Source: Streptantibioticus rubrisoli
GTDB taxonomy: Bacteria > Actinomycetota > Actinomycetes > Streptomycetales > Streptomycetaceae
NCBI RefSeq assembly: GCF_024436055.1
Contig: NZ_JANFNH010000016.1
Coordinates: 1-64,000, forward strand
Length of the DNA: 64,000 bases
Direction of reading: 5' to 3'
Shown: positions 26,363 through 34,595 of the stretch, piece after piece
Position numbering within the stretch: position 1 is the first letter of the stretch
How the letters are laid out: each line of letters starts with the position of its first letter
Program-made: the position numbers and the translations under genes
The notes under the pieces: generated by a model
What the model saw: only the letters and a program-made list of their open reading frames with translations
What the model was told of the DNA's origin: nothing
Database searches by the model: none

Positions 26363-26743
26363 GTGAGCATCGACAAGCCCGAGATCGACTTCCCGGGCGG
26401 CGAGCCCCCGAAGGACCTTGAGATCAAGGAGATCTGGGAGGGCGACGGCCCGGAGGCGAAGGCGGGCGACTTCGTCAAGGTCCACTACGTGGGCGTGGCC
26501 TTCAGCACCGGTGAGGAGTTCGACGCCAGCTGGAACCGCGGCAACCCGCTGGAGTTCCAGCTCGGCGTCGGCCAGGTCATCTCCGGCTGGGACAAGGGTG
26601 TGCAGGGCATGAAGGTCGGCGGCCGCCGCCAGCTGATCATCCCGGCGCACCTCGCCTACGGCGACCGCGGCGCGGGCGGGCGGATCGCCCCGGGCGAGAC
26701 GCTGATCTTCGTCTGCGACCTGGTCGCCGTTCAGAGCCGGTAG
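26363..26743 (+). CDS. Cytoplasmic FKBP-type peptidyl-prolyl isomerase
   Basis: A 126-residue single FKBP domain without a signal peptide. Pocket residues are in VHYVGVAFSTGEEFDASWNRGNPLEFQLG, VISGWDKGVQGMKVGGRRQLIIPAHLAYGDRG and PGETLIFVCDLV, covering the Tyr, Asp, Phe, Trp and Ile/Tyr that line the FK506 site. GTG 26363 has AGGAG nine bases upstream. With the preceding lipoprotein it forms a folding-factor pair on either side of the membrane; a terminator follows immediately. Confidence 0.95.
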   Translation: MSIDKPEIDFPGGEPPKDLEIKEIWEGDGPEAKAGDFVKVHYVGVAFSTGEEFDASWNRGNPLEFQLGVGQVISGWDKGVQGMKVGGRRQLIIPAHLAYGDRGAGGRIAPGETLIFVCDLVAVQSR

Positions 26744-26751
26744 CAGCCCCT

Positions 26752-26787
26752 GCCGATGGCCCCCGCCGCCCGGCGGGGGCCATCGGC
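26752..26787. terminator. Terminator after the FKBP pair
   Basis: A perfect 16-base stem (26752-26767 with 26772-26787), GCCC loop, then TTTTA: a classical intrinsic terminator. Confidence 0.9.
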
Positions 26788-26850
26788 TTTTACCTGGCGA
26801 CCTTGGAACGGTAGGTTCATCGTGAGAGCAGAACAGGAGGGGTGTGTCCG

Positions 26851-27849
26851 ATGGCCATCGCCAAGGCCGAGCGGCTGATGAACCTGGCACTGTGCCTGAT
26901 GAACACCCGTCGCCCGCTCAGCAAGCGTGAGTTGCGCGCCTCCGTCGAGGCCTACCGGGAGATCACCTCCGAGGAGGCCTTCAACCGGATGTTCGAGCGC
27001 GACAAGGACGACCTGCGCGAACTCGGCCTGGTCATCGAGACGGTGGACGCCATCGACGGCGAGACCGGCTACGTCGCCCGCCGGGACCGCAACCGCCTCC
27101 CCGAGATCGCCCTCGACGCCGAGGAGGCCGCCGCGCTCAGCCTGGCCGCCAAGGTCTGGCAGCAGGCCCGGCTGGCCGCCGCCGCCAGTGGAGCGCTGCA
27201 GAAGCTGCGGGCCGCGGGCGTGCCGTTCGGCGAGTCCGGCTACGAAACCGCCGAGGGCCACCGCGGGTACCCGCACGGGATGGGCGCAGTCATCGAGCCC
27301 CGTATCCCCGCGCACGAGCCCGCCTTCGAGCCGCTGATGCTGGCCGCCCGGGACCGCCGCCCGGTCTCCTTCGACTACCGCAAGTCCAACGCCGTACGCC
27401 CCGAGCCGCGGTCGGTGGAGCCGTGGGCGCTGGAGTGCTGGCGCGGCCACTGGTACCTGGCCGGTTGGGACCGGGACCGTGAGGCCCGCCGGGTGTTCCG
27501 GCTCAGCCGCATCACCGGCCGGATCCGGTCCCGCGGCGGCCAGTTCACCGTCGAGGTGCCCGACCACGTCGACGTACGGCAGACCGTGGCCAGCTGGGCC
27601 GGTGAGGGCGCCACCGCCACCGCGCGGATCCGGCTGCGGCGCGGCGCCGGTTACCCGCTGCGGGCGCGGGCGGTGGAGACGATGCCCGCGCCGGGAGAGT
27701 GGGCCGCCGAATGGGACGAGCTGGAGATCCCGTACGGTCACGGACTGGACGCCTGGCTGGTGGAGTTCGGCCCGGACGTGGTCGTGCTGGCCCCCGCCGA
27801 ACTGCGCGACGACGTGGTGGACCGGCTGCGCGCCGTGGCCCGCGGCTGA
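26851..27849 (+). CDS. pafB: WYL-domain transcriptional regulator PafB
   Basis: A 332-residue regulator which with PafC forms the actinobacterial PafBC activator of the LexA-independent DNA-damage response. An N-terminal winged helix (about 1-60, LMNLALCLMNTRRPLSKRELRASV) is followed by a helical linker and a WYL domain (about 150-230, VSFDYRKS to RPEPRSVEPWALECWRGHWYLAGWDRDREARRVFRLSRI), with a C-terminal WCX extension. ATG 26851 is preferred; GTG 26842, two bases after GGAGG, is too close to it. pafC begins 17 bases after the stop. Confidence 0.95.
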   Translation: MAIAKAERLMNLALCLMNTRRPLSKRELRASVEAYREITSEEAFNRMFERDKDDLRELGLVIETVDAIDGETGYVARRDRNRLPEIALDAEEAAALSLAAKVWQQARLAAAASGALQKLRAAGVPFGESGYETAEGHRGYPHGMGAVIEPRIPAHEPAFEPLMLAARDRRPVSFDYRKSNAVRPEPRSVEPWALECWRGHWYLAGWDRDREARRVFRLSRITGRIRSRGGQFTVEVPDHVDVRQTVASWAGEGATATARIRLRRGAGYPLRARAVETMPAPGEWAAEWDELEIPYGHGLDAWLVEFGPDVVVLAPAELRDDVVDRLRAVARG

Positions 27850-27866
27850 GGGGGAGAGGGACCACG

Positions 27867-28826
27867 ATGTCCAACGCGATCGACCAGACCCGCCGGATGC
27901 TCTCCCTGGTCACGTACCTGAAGGAGCGGCCCGGCGCGCGCGTCAGCGATGTGGCGCGCGCCTTCGGGGTGACCGAGGCCGAGCTGATCGGCGACCTCAA
28001 CGTACTGCCGATGTGCGGCACGAGCTTCCGCGGCGGCGATCTGCTCGACATCGACACCGACGGTGAGCGGATCTGGTGGCACAACGACGCTGCCCTTGGT
28101 GAAGCAGCCCAGCCACTGCGGCTGGCCGCCGACGAGGCCACCGCGCTGCTGGTCGCGGCTCGCGCGGTGGCCACCCTGCCGGGGCTGCGGGACAGCGACC
28201 GGCAGGCGCTGCTGCGGGCCTACGCCAAGCTGGAGGCGGCGGCCGGTGAGGCGGCGGGCGCCAGCGCCCGGCTGTCGGTCACCTTCGAGTCCGAGGGCAG
28301 CGTCTTCGCCGATGTGGACCGGGCCATCGCCGAGCGGCGCAGGCTGTGGATCCGCTACTACTCACCCGCCCGTGACGAGCTGACCGAGCGCGAGGTCGAT
28401 CCGATCCGGCTGTTCGCGGTGGGGCACACCTACTTCGAGGCATGGTGCCGGTTGTCCGAGGACCGCCGGATGTTCCGGCTGGACCGGGTCGCCGAGATCA
28501 AGCTGCTCGACGCCCCCGCCGACCCGCCCAGGCTCGAACCGCGCGACCTGTCCGCCGGGCTGGTCCAGCCCGCGGGCGACGATCCGGAAGTGGTGGTCGA
28601 GGTCGGCCCGGGCGGCCGCTGGGTCGCCGAGTACTACCCGCACGACAGCGCGGAGGAACTGCCCGACGGGGGACTGCGCATCACCTTGCGGACTCCCGAC
28701 CCCGGCTCGCTGCGCCGCTTGGCGCTGCGGCTCGGCCGCGACGGCCGGATCGTCTCCCCGACGGCGCTGGCCGACAGCGCGCGGGCGGCGGCCCGACAGG
28801 CGCTCGCGGCGTACGGCGAGGAGTAG
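27867..28826 (+). CDS. pafC: WYL-domain transcriptional regulator PafC
   Basis: The 319-residue partner of PafB. The N-terminal helix-turn-helix (MLSLVTYLKERPGARVSDVARAFGVTEAELIGDL, about 11-45) is followed by a WYL domain (RRLWIRYYSPARDELTEREVDPIRLFAVGHTYFEAWCRLSEDRRMFRLDRV, about 158-210) and a WCX domain ending RQALAAYGEE. The GRRR-type basic patch in the WYL domain is partly conserved. ATG 27867 lies after GGGGGAGAGGG. Co-transcribed with pafB; two small genes follow within 300 bases. Confidence 0.95.
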   Translation: MSNAIDQTRRMLSLVTYLKERPGARVSDVARAFGVTEAELIGDLNVLPMCGTSFRGGDLLDIDTDGERIWWHNDAALGEAAQPLRLAADEATALLVAARAVATLPGLRDSDRQALLRAYAKLEAAAGEAAGASARLSVTFESEGSVFADVDRAIAERRRLWIRYYSPARDELTEREVDPIRLFAVGHTYFEAWCRLSEDRRMFRLDRVAEIKLLDAPADPPRLEPRDLSAGLVQPAGDDPEVVVEVGPGGRWVAEYYPHDSAEELPDGGLRITLRTPDPGSLRRLALRLGRDGRIVSPTALADSARAAARQALAAYGEE

Positions 28827-28836
28827 AGGACACGAC

Positions 28837-29073
28837 ATGCAGGTGCCCACGGCGCAGAGCGTGCTCTTCAAGGCGATGTGCCCCGACTGCCGGGGCCGCT
28901 TCGAACTGGCCGCCCCGGCGCTGCGGCTGGCCATCGGACGCACCGCGAGAACCACGTTCTACTCCTTCACCTGCCCCGACTGCGGGGCGGCGGTGCGCAA
29001 GCCCGCGGGACAGCGGATCGTCGCGCTGCTCACCAACGGCGGGGTGCGCACCATGCGGCTGCACGTCGGCTGA
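28837..29073 (+). CDS. Small zinc-ribbon protein of unknown function
   Basis: A 78-residue protein with two CPDC knuckles (about residues 15-18 and 47-50), the pattern of a structural zinc ribbon. It has no other known domain. The ATG lies 10 bases after the pafC stop with GAGG upstream, so it belongs to the pafBC transcript. Similar short proteins occur here in Streptomyces genomes as far as I recall; function unknown. Confidence 0.75.
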   Translation: MQVPTAQSVLFKAMCPDCRGRFELAAPALRLAIGRTARTTFYSFTCPDCGAAVRKPAGQRIVALLTNGGVRTMRLHVG

Positions 29074-29084
29074 GGCGGGACCGC

Positions 29085-29090
29085 TAGGCT
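29085..29090 (+). promoter_or_regulatory. -10 box for a leaderless small-membrane-protein transcript
   Basis: TAGGCT ends exactly 7 bases before the ATG at 29098, placing the transcription start at or beside the start codon. No Shine-Dalgarno is present. Confidence 0.5.
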
Positions 29091-29097
29091 CGCGGAC

Positions 29098-29301
29098 ATG
29101 GACTGGATCCTGCTCACCACCGCCCTCGCGTTCTGCGGCATCGCCGTCCTCGGCGTCCTCGGCATCCGGGTCTATGTGGAGGTGCGGCGGCTCGCCCGGC
29201 AGGTCGGCGACAGCTCGCAGGCGCTGGCCAGCGCGGCCGAGCAGTTCCAGCGCAGCGCGGAGCCGCTGGCCGCCCGCGCCGGTGACATGGTCCGCCACTG
29301 A
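29098..29301 (+). CDS. Small single-pass membrane protein
   Basis: A 67-residue protein with one N-terminal helix (about residues 4-27, LLTTALAFCGIAVLGVLGIRVYV) and an amphipathic helix (EVRRLARQVGDSSQALASAAEQFQRS). Its topology recalls TatA, and it stands just before tatC, but it lacks the Phe-Gly hinge and the conserved amphipathic-helix residues of TatA, so it is not called TatA. Function unknown. The 232 bases after it contain no TatA-like frame. Confidence 0.65.
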   Translation: MDWILLTTALAFCGIAVLGVLGIRVYVEVRRLARQVGDSSQALASAAEQFQRSAEPLAARAGDMVRH

Positions 29302-29533
29302 CCCGCCGGGCGGCGGTCGGCCTGGCGCCGGTCGCGGTCCGGCCGACGGTAGGCTGATCGCCGCGGCCCGCGCCCGTGGCGCGGGCGGCCACCTGGCGGC
29401 CCGTGGGGGATTGCCAGGCGTTCACCACCGCGCGTTACGATCGCTGTCGCCGAGAAACGACGTGTACGTAAGTGCCCCGACCGGTACACCCAAGCCGACG
29501 ACGACCGGCTGCCGCACGAGATAGGGACGTGGG

Positions 29534-30454
29534 TTGCTCAAGTCCGCCCGCAAGAAGAAGGACCCTGAGGGGCGGATGCCGCTCGCGGACCACCTCCGTG
29601 AGCTGCGCAGCCGCTTGGTGAAGTCGCTGCTGGCGATCGGTGTGGTCGCGGTCGTCGCGTTCGTCTACCACGACCAGCTCGCCGCGTTCCTCACCGAGCC
29701 GCTGCTGAAGTCGGTCGGCTGCAAGGCCAGTTTCCAGGACATCGCCAAGCACGGCGAGCACTGCGCGACGCTCAACGTCAACGGTCTGCTGGGCCCGTTC
29801 AGCATCCTGCTCAAGGTCGGCCTGATGGCCGGTGTGGTGGTGGCCTCGCCGATCTGGCTCTACCAGGTGTGGGCGTTCCTCGCGCCCGGTCTGCACAGGC
29901 ACGAGAAGAAGTACGCGCTGAGCTTCGTCGGGGCCGGGGTTCCGCTGTTCGTGGTCGGCGCGTGGTTCGCGTACACCATCATTCCGACCACCGCCAAGGC
30001 GCTGCTCAGCCTCACCCCTGACCATGTCACCAACCTGGTGCCGCTGGACGGCTACCTGGACCTGCTGGTGCGGATGGTGCTGGTCTTCGGGTTCTCCTTC
30101 GAGCTGCCGCTGCTGCTGGTGCTGCTCAACTTCGGCGGGGTGATCAGCGGGCGGCGGATGCTGGGGTGGTGGCGCTGGATGGTCATGGGCATCACGATCT
30201 TCTCGGCGATCGCGATGCCGAGCCCCGACCCGCTGTCCATGCTGGCGCTGGCCGCGCCCATCTGCGCGCTGTTCTTCCTGGCGGTGGGCATCTCCATCCT
30301 CCACGACAAGCGCAAGGCCCGCCGCGCCGACGACGGCCTGAGCCCCGACGAGGCGTCCGACCTGGACCTGACCCCGGAGGCCCTTCCCGAGGTGGAGCCC
30401 GTCTCCAGCCCCCAGGCCCTTCCCCCGGCCGACGACTACGACGACGCCACGTAG
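29534..30454 (+). CDS. tatC: Sec-independent translocase subunit TatC
   Basis: A 306-residue core receptor of the twin-arginine export system. The conserved cytoplasmic MPLADHLRELRSRL precedes helix 1, and PGLHRHEKK after helix 2 carries the Glu that contacts the twin-arginine motif. FSFELPLLLVLLNF and six membrane helices complete the family pattern. The C-terminus has a 55-residue acidic, Pro-rich cytoplasmic tail. The start is TTG 29534 with AGGGA nine bases upstream; ATG 29576 would remove the basic N-terminus. The usual upstream neighbour tatA is absent. Confidence 0.95.
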   Translation: MLKSARKKKDPEGRMPLADHLRELRSRLVKSLLAIGVVAVVAFVYHDQLAAFLTEPLLKSVGCKASFQDIAKHGEHCATLNVNGLLGPFSILLKVGLMAGVVVASPIWLYQVWAFLAPGLHRHEKKYALSFVGAGVPLFVVGAWFAYTIIPTTAKALLSLTPDHVTNLVPLDGYLDLLVRMVLVFGFSFELPLLLVLLNFGGVISGRRMLGWWRWMVMGITIFSAIAMPSPDPLSMLALAAPICALFFLAVGISILHDKRKARRADDGLSPDEASDLDLTPEALPEVEPVSSPQALPPADDYDDAT

Positions 30455-30460
30455 CCGTAA

Positions 30461-30602
30461 GCGCTCCGCGGGGAGCGCGGTGATCTGCCGTTGATCGTCT
30501 GCGGCGCCATTGTGGCCGGTCGTGCCCACGCGCCGGAGCCGCACATGAACACGGCCCCGCGCCCCTTCGGGGCGCTACCGAACCCCAGCGGCTTCTCGAG
30601 CC
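30461..30602. repeat. Dispersed hairpin repeat, copy B
   Basis: Begins with hairpin GCGCTCC/GGAGCGC (30461-30478) directly after tatC and contains the core GGAGCCGCACATGAACAC (30535-30552) identical to copy A. It closes with the perfect hairpin GCGCCCC-TTC-GGGGCGC (30559-30575). Copy C near 38571 shares both ends but a diverged core. Confidence 0.75.
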
Positions 30603-30671
30603 CTCTCGGAGGAGAGCCACAGGTAAAGGTCGGGCACGTTGTCATACCCGGCCGGTAGGCTCGAATGCACG

Positions 30672-33512
30672 ATGACCGACGAGATCTCACCAGCCGAGCG
30701 GTACGCCGACGCTCGGCGTCGCACCGCCGAGCGGGCCACTGCGCTCGGCTCCTTCCGCGAGATGTACGACTTCCCGCTGGACTCGTTCCAGATAGCGGCC
30801 TGCCAGGCGCTGGAAGCCGGAAAAGGCGTACTGGTCGCCGCGCCGACCGGATCGGGCAAGACCATCGTGGGCGAGTTCGCCGTCCACCTGGCCCTCGCCG
30901 AGGGGCGGAAGTGCTTCTACACCACGCCCATCAAGGCACTGTCCAACCAGAAGTACGCCGACCTCGTAAAACGTTACGGCTCCGGCAAGGTCGGGCTGCT
31001 CACCGGCGACAACAGCGTCAACGGCGACGCACCCGTGGTCGTGATGACCACCGAGGTGCTGCGCAACATGCTCTACGCGGGCTCCCAGGCGCTCAGCGGC
31101 CTCGGCTACGTGGTGATGGACGAGGTGCACTACCTCTCCGACCGCTTCCGCGGCGCGGTCTGGGAGGAGGTCATCATCCACCTCCCGGAGTCGGTGACCC
31201 TGGTCTCACTGTCCGCCACGGTCTCCAACGCCGAGGAGTTCGGCGACTGGCTGGACACCGTACGCGGGGACACCGAGGTGATCGTCTCCGAGCACCGCCC
31301 GGTCCCGCTGTGGCAGCACGTACTGGCCGGACGCCGGATGTACGACCTGTTCGAGGTGAAGAACGCGGATTCCCCGAACGGCAACGGCAGGCTGGAGGTC
31401 AACCCCGACCTGGTGCGCATGGCCCGCACCCAGAACACCCTCGCGTACAACCCGCGCGACCGCCGCCGTCGCGGCTTCGAGGCGGACCGTGAGCGGGAGC
31501 GGCGGCAGCGCTCCAGGATCTGGACGCCCGGCCGCCCCGAGGTGATCGAGCGGCTGGACGCCGAGGGCCTGCTGCCCGCCATCACCTTCATCTTCAGCCG
31601 CGCGGGCTGCGAGGCCGCCGTCCAGCAGTGCCTGTACGCCGGGCTGCGGCTCAACGACGACGAGGGCCGGGCCAGGGTCCGCGCCATCGTCGAGGAGCGC
31701 ACCGCGGCCATCCCCGACGAGGATCTGCACGTCCTCGGCTACTACGAGTGGCTGGAAGGCCTTGAGCGGGGCATCGCCGCGCACCACGCGGGCATGCTGC
31801 CGACCTTCAAGGAGGTCGTGGAGGAACTGTTCGTCCACGGCCTGGTCAAGGCGGTGTTCGCCACCGAGACGCTGGCGCTCGGCATCAACATGCCCGCCCG
31901 TTCTGTGGTGTTGGAGAAGCTGGTCAAGTGGAACGGCGAGACCCACGCCGATATCACCCCCGGTGAGTACACCCAGCTCACCGGGCGCGCCGGGCGGCGC
32001 GGCATCGATGTCGAGGGCCACGCCGTGGTGCTGTGGCAGCGCGGTCTGGACCCGGTGGCGCTCGGCGGCCTGGCGGGCACCCGTACGTACCCGCTGCGCT
32101 CCTCGTTCAAGCCGTCGTACAACATGGCGGTCAACCTGGTGGGCCAGTTCGGGCGGCACCGTTCGCGGGAGCTGCTGGAGACCTCCTTCGCGCAGTTCCA
32201 GGCCGACAAGTCGGTGGTCGGCATCTCCCGGCAGGTGCAGCGCAACGAGGAGGGCCTGGCGGGCTACCGCGAGGGTATGACCTGCCACCTCGGTGACTTC
32301 GAGGAATACGCCCGGCTGCGGCGGGAGTTGAAGGACCGCGAGGCCGAACTCTCCCGGCAGGGCGCCGCGCAGCGCAGGGCCGCGGCGGCCGAGGCGCTGG
32401 AGCGGCTGCGCCCGGGGGACATAATCCATGTGCCGTCCGGCAAGTTCGCGGGCCTGGCGCTGGTCCTCGACCCCGGTGTGCCCGCTGGACGCAGCACCGG
32501 CCGCCACCACCCGCGGTACGGGGTGCAGAGTTACGACGACGGACCGCGCCCGCTGGTGCTCACCGCCGAACGGCAGGTCAAACGGCTCGGCTCGGTGGAC
32601 TTCCCGGTCCCGGTGGAGGCACTGGACCGGATGCGGATCCCCAAGACGTTCAACCCGCGCAGCCCGCACTCACGCCGCGATCTGGCGTCCGCGATGCGCT
32701 CCAGGGCCGGAACCGCCGGGATCCACGCGCCCAAGCGGCGCAGGCAGCGGGCAGCGGCGGCCGACGACACCGAGATCGCCCGGCTGCGCAGCGCGATCCG
32801 CGCCCACCCCTGCCACGGCTGCGACGAGCGCGAGGACCACGCCCGCTGGGCCGAGCGGTACCACCGGTTGCGCCGCGATACCCAGGCGCTGGAGCGGCGC
32901 ATCGAGGGCCGCACCAACACCATCGCCCGTACATTCGACCGCATCTGCGCCCTGCTGTCCGAACTGGACTACCTCGACGGGGACCGGGTGACCCCGGACG
33001 GTCAGCGACTCGGCCGCCTGTACGGCGAGTTGGACCTGCTGGCCAGCGAGTGCCTGCGGGACGGCGTGTGGGACGGGCTCGGCCCGGCCGAACTCGCCGC
33101 CTGCGCCTCGGCGTTGGTGTACGAGGCCCGGACCATGGAGGACGCGCTGCCGCCCAAGCTGCCCAACGGCCAGGCGCGTACCGCGCTCGGCGAAATGGTG
33201 CGGATCTGGGGGCGGTTGGCCGCCCTGGAAGAGGAGCACAAGATCAGCCAGACGGAGGGCGTGGGCCAACGCGAGCCGGACCTCGGTTTCGCCTGGTGCG
33301 CCTACCGATGGGCGTCCGGACACAGCCTGGACTCGGTGCTGCGGGACGCGGACATGCCCGCGGGCGACTTCGTCCGCTGGACGAAGCAGTTGATCGACGT
33401 TCTTGGCCAGATCAGTGAGGCGGCGCCGCACGACTCTCCGGTACGCCGGAACGCCCGTAAGGCGGTTGACGGGTTGTTGCGGGGAGTCGTGGCGTACTCG
33501 TCGTTGGGCTGA
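30672..33512 (+). CDS. helY: Ski2/Mtr4-like DEVH-box RNA helicase (HelY family)
   Basis: A 946-residue superfamily 2 helicase probably acting in RNA processing. Domain 1 has the Q-like DFPLDSFQIAACQ, Walker A APTGSGKT (about residues 56-63), motif II DEVH and motif III LSATVSN; domain 2 has LALGINMPARSVV and QLTGRAGRRG. A winged helix and ratchet region, then a C-terminal DSHCT domain (about 770-946), follow. Residues 640-690 include basic repeats and a CHGCDEREDHARW motif. ATG 30672 follows a TAGGCT box by 10 bases with no clear Shine-Dalgarno, so the leader is very short. Four cysteines or histidines near CHGC could bind zinc. Confidence 0.93.
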   Translation: MTDEISPAERYADARRRTAERATALGSFREMYDFPLDSFQIAACQALEAGKGVLVAAPTGSGKTIVGEFAVHLALAEGRKCFYTTPIKALSNQKYADLVKRYGSGKVGLLTGDNSVNGDAPVVVMTTEVLRNMLYAGSQALSGLGYVVMDEVHYLSDRFRGAVWEEVIIHLPESVTLVSLSATVSNAEEFGDWLDTVRGDTEVIVSEHRPVPLWQHVLAGRRMYDLFEVKNADSPNGNGRLEVNPDLVRMARTQNTLAYNPRDRRRRGFEADRERERRQRSRIWTPGRPEVIERLDAEGLLPAITFIFSRAGCEAAVQQCLYAGLRLNDDEGRARVRAIVEERTAAIPDEDLHVLGYYEWLEGLERGIAAHHAGMLPTFKEVVEELFVHGLVKAVFATETLALGINMPARSVVLEKLVKWNGETHADITPGEYTQLTGRAGRRGIDVEGHAVVLWQRGLDPVALGGLAGTRTYPLRSSFKPSYNMAVNLVGQFGRHRSRELLETSFAQFQADKSVVGISRQVQRNEEGLAGYREGMTCHLGDFEEYARLRRELKDREAELSRQGAAQRRAAAAEALERLRPGDIIHVPSGKFAGLALVLDPGVPAGRSTGRHHPRYGVQSYDDGPRPLVLTAERQVKRLGSVDFPVPVEALDRMRIPKTFNPRSPHSRRDLASAMRSRAGTAGIHAPKRRRQRAAAADDTEIARLRSAIRAHPCHGCDEREDHARWAERYHRLRRDTQALERRIEGRTNTIARTFDRICALLSELDYLDGDRVTPDGQRLGRLYGELDLLASECLRDGVWDGLGPAELAACASALVYEARTMEDALPPKLPNGQARTALGEMVRIWGRLAALEEEHKISQTEGVGQREPDLGFAWCAYRWASGHSLDSVLRDADMPAGDFVRWTKQLIDVLGQISEAAPHDSPVRRNARKAVDGLLRGVVAYSSLG

Positions 33513-33528
33513 TCCCTGCGGTTTGTTC

Positions 33529-33569
33529 GGAACCGGCGGGCTGCCACGTCGTGGCTGCTCGCCGGTTCC
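33529..33569. terminator. Hairpin after the helicase gene
   Basis: GGAACCGGCG (33529-33538) pairs with CGCCGGTTCC (33560-33569), with inner GCCAC/GTGGC. It ends the helicase transcript on one side and may serve the convergent siderophore gene. CTCAGGCCG recurs three times at 33631-33676. Confidence 0.55.
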
Positions 33570-33677
33570 GCGGGAGAGTCCTTGCCCGGGCAACGGCGAG
33601 CAACCACGGTTCGCCGCAACGGCTGGCAACCTCAGGCCGAGCGGACCTCAGGCCGGACGACCCCGGCCTCAGGCCGC

Positions 33678-34529
33678 GGCCGTCTCCTGCTCCGCCTCCA
33701 CCCGCTGGTTCCATTCCCGCTTGGTGGCCTGCCAGTTGTCCTCGTCGGAGCCCCGTCGCCAGTAGCCGGAGATGGACATCCGCTCGCGGGCGATGCCGCG
33801 GTCGACGCGCAGCAACCGGCGTAGCCGCTTCACGAAGTGCGCCTCGCCGTGCACGAAGATCTGCGGGGTGCCGGGTGGGAACTCCAGCGCCTCGACGGCC
33901 GCCACCAGCGCGTCGCCGATCGGGCGGGAGCCCCGGTGTACCCAGGTGACCGACGCCCCGGCCGGAGCGTCCAGCTTCTGCTCCTCGGCCGCGTCCGGCA
34001 CCTCGATGAACGCATGGCAGACCGCGTCCCGCGGCATCCGCTCCAGCGCGGCGGCGATCGCGGGCAGGGCGCTCTCGTCACCGGCGAGCAGATGCCAGTC
34101 GGCCGCCTCGTCAGGGGCGTAGGCGCCGCCGGGACCGAGGAAGAGGATCTCCGCACCGGGCTGGACTCCGGCCGCCCACGGTCCGGCCAGGCCCTCGTCT
34201 CCGTGGACCACGAAGTCGATGGTCAGTTCGCGCGCCGCGGCGTCCCAGCGCCGCACCGTGTAGGTGCGGGTGCGGGGCCACTGGTCGCGTGGGAACTCCG
34301 CACGGATCGCCTGGATGTCGAACGGTTCGGGGTAGACCACCCCGTCCGCCGGGAACAGCAGCTTGACGTAGTGGTCGGTGTACTGCCCGGCGGCGAAGCC
34401 GTCCAGACCCTCGCCGCCGAGGACGACCCGGACCATGTGCGGCGTCAGCCGTTCGACGCGTACCACACGGCCCCGGCTGACCTGCTGCCTTCCACGTTGT
34501 GATGAAGCACGCTGTGAAGCGTCCGTCAT
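33678..34529 (-). CDS. Siderophore-interacting protein (FAD-linked ferric-siderophore reductase)
   Basis: A protein of about 285 residues (stop near 33669-33678) of the ViuB/YqjH type that releases iron from imported ferric siderophores. An FAD-binding 9 domain (about 18-130, with RTYTVRRWDAAARELTIDFVVHG, the RxYTxR FAD motif) precedes a SIP C-terminal NAD(P)H domain (about 140-270, LLAGDESALPAIAAALE and GEAHFVKRLRRLL, then ISGYWRRGSDEDNWQ). ATG 34529 has GGGGAG upstream. An iron box lies in its promoter, so expression should rise when iron is scarce. No siderophore genes are adjacent. Confidence 0.93.
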
Positions 34530-34555
34530 AAGGGCTCCCCTGATGGTCGAATGAC

Positions 34556-34574
34556 TTAGGGAAGCCTAACCAAT
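34556..34574. promoter_or_regulatory. Iron box (DmdR/IdeR-type) upstream of the siderophore gene
   Basis: TTAGG-GAAG-CCTAA is a perfect palindrome at 34556-34569, and the 19-base site agrees with the actinobacterial iron-box consensus at 14 positions. It lies 27 bases upstream of the ATG at 34529, in the core promoter, so an iron-loaded DmdR1 homologue would block transcription. Confidence 0.8.
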
Positions 34575-34595
34575 GTGGTGGTGGTCCGGTACCGA

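Noticed and set aside
29098-29301. Small membrane protein as TatA
   Set aside because: Topology fits but the Phe-Gly hinge and conserved residues of TatA are absent.
33631-33676. Three CTCAGGCCG copies near the siderophore gene end
   Set aside because: Short, irregularly spaced and partly inside the gene end; no structure or function supported.
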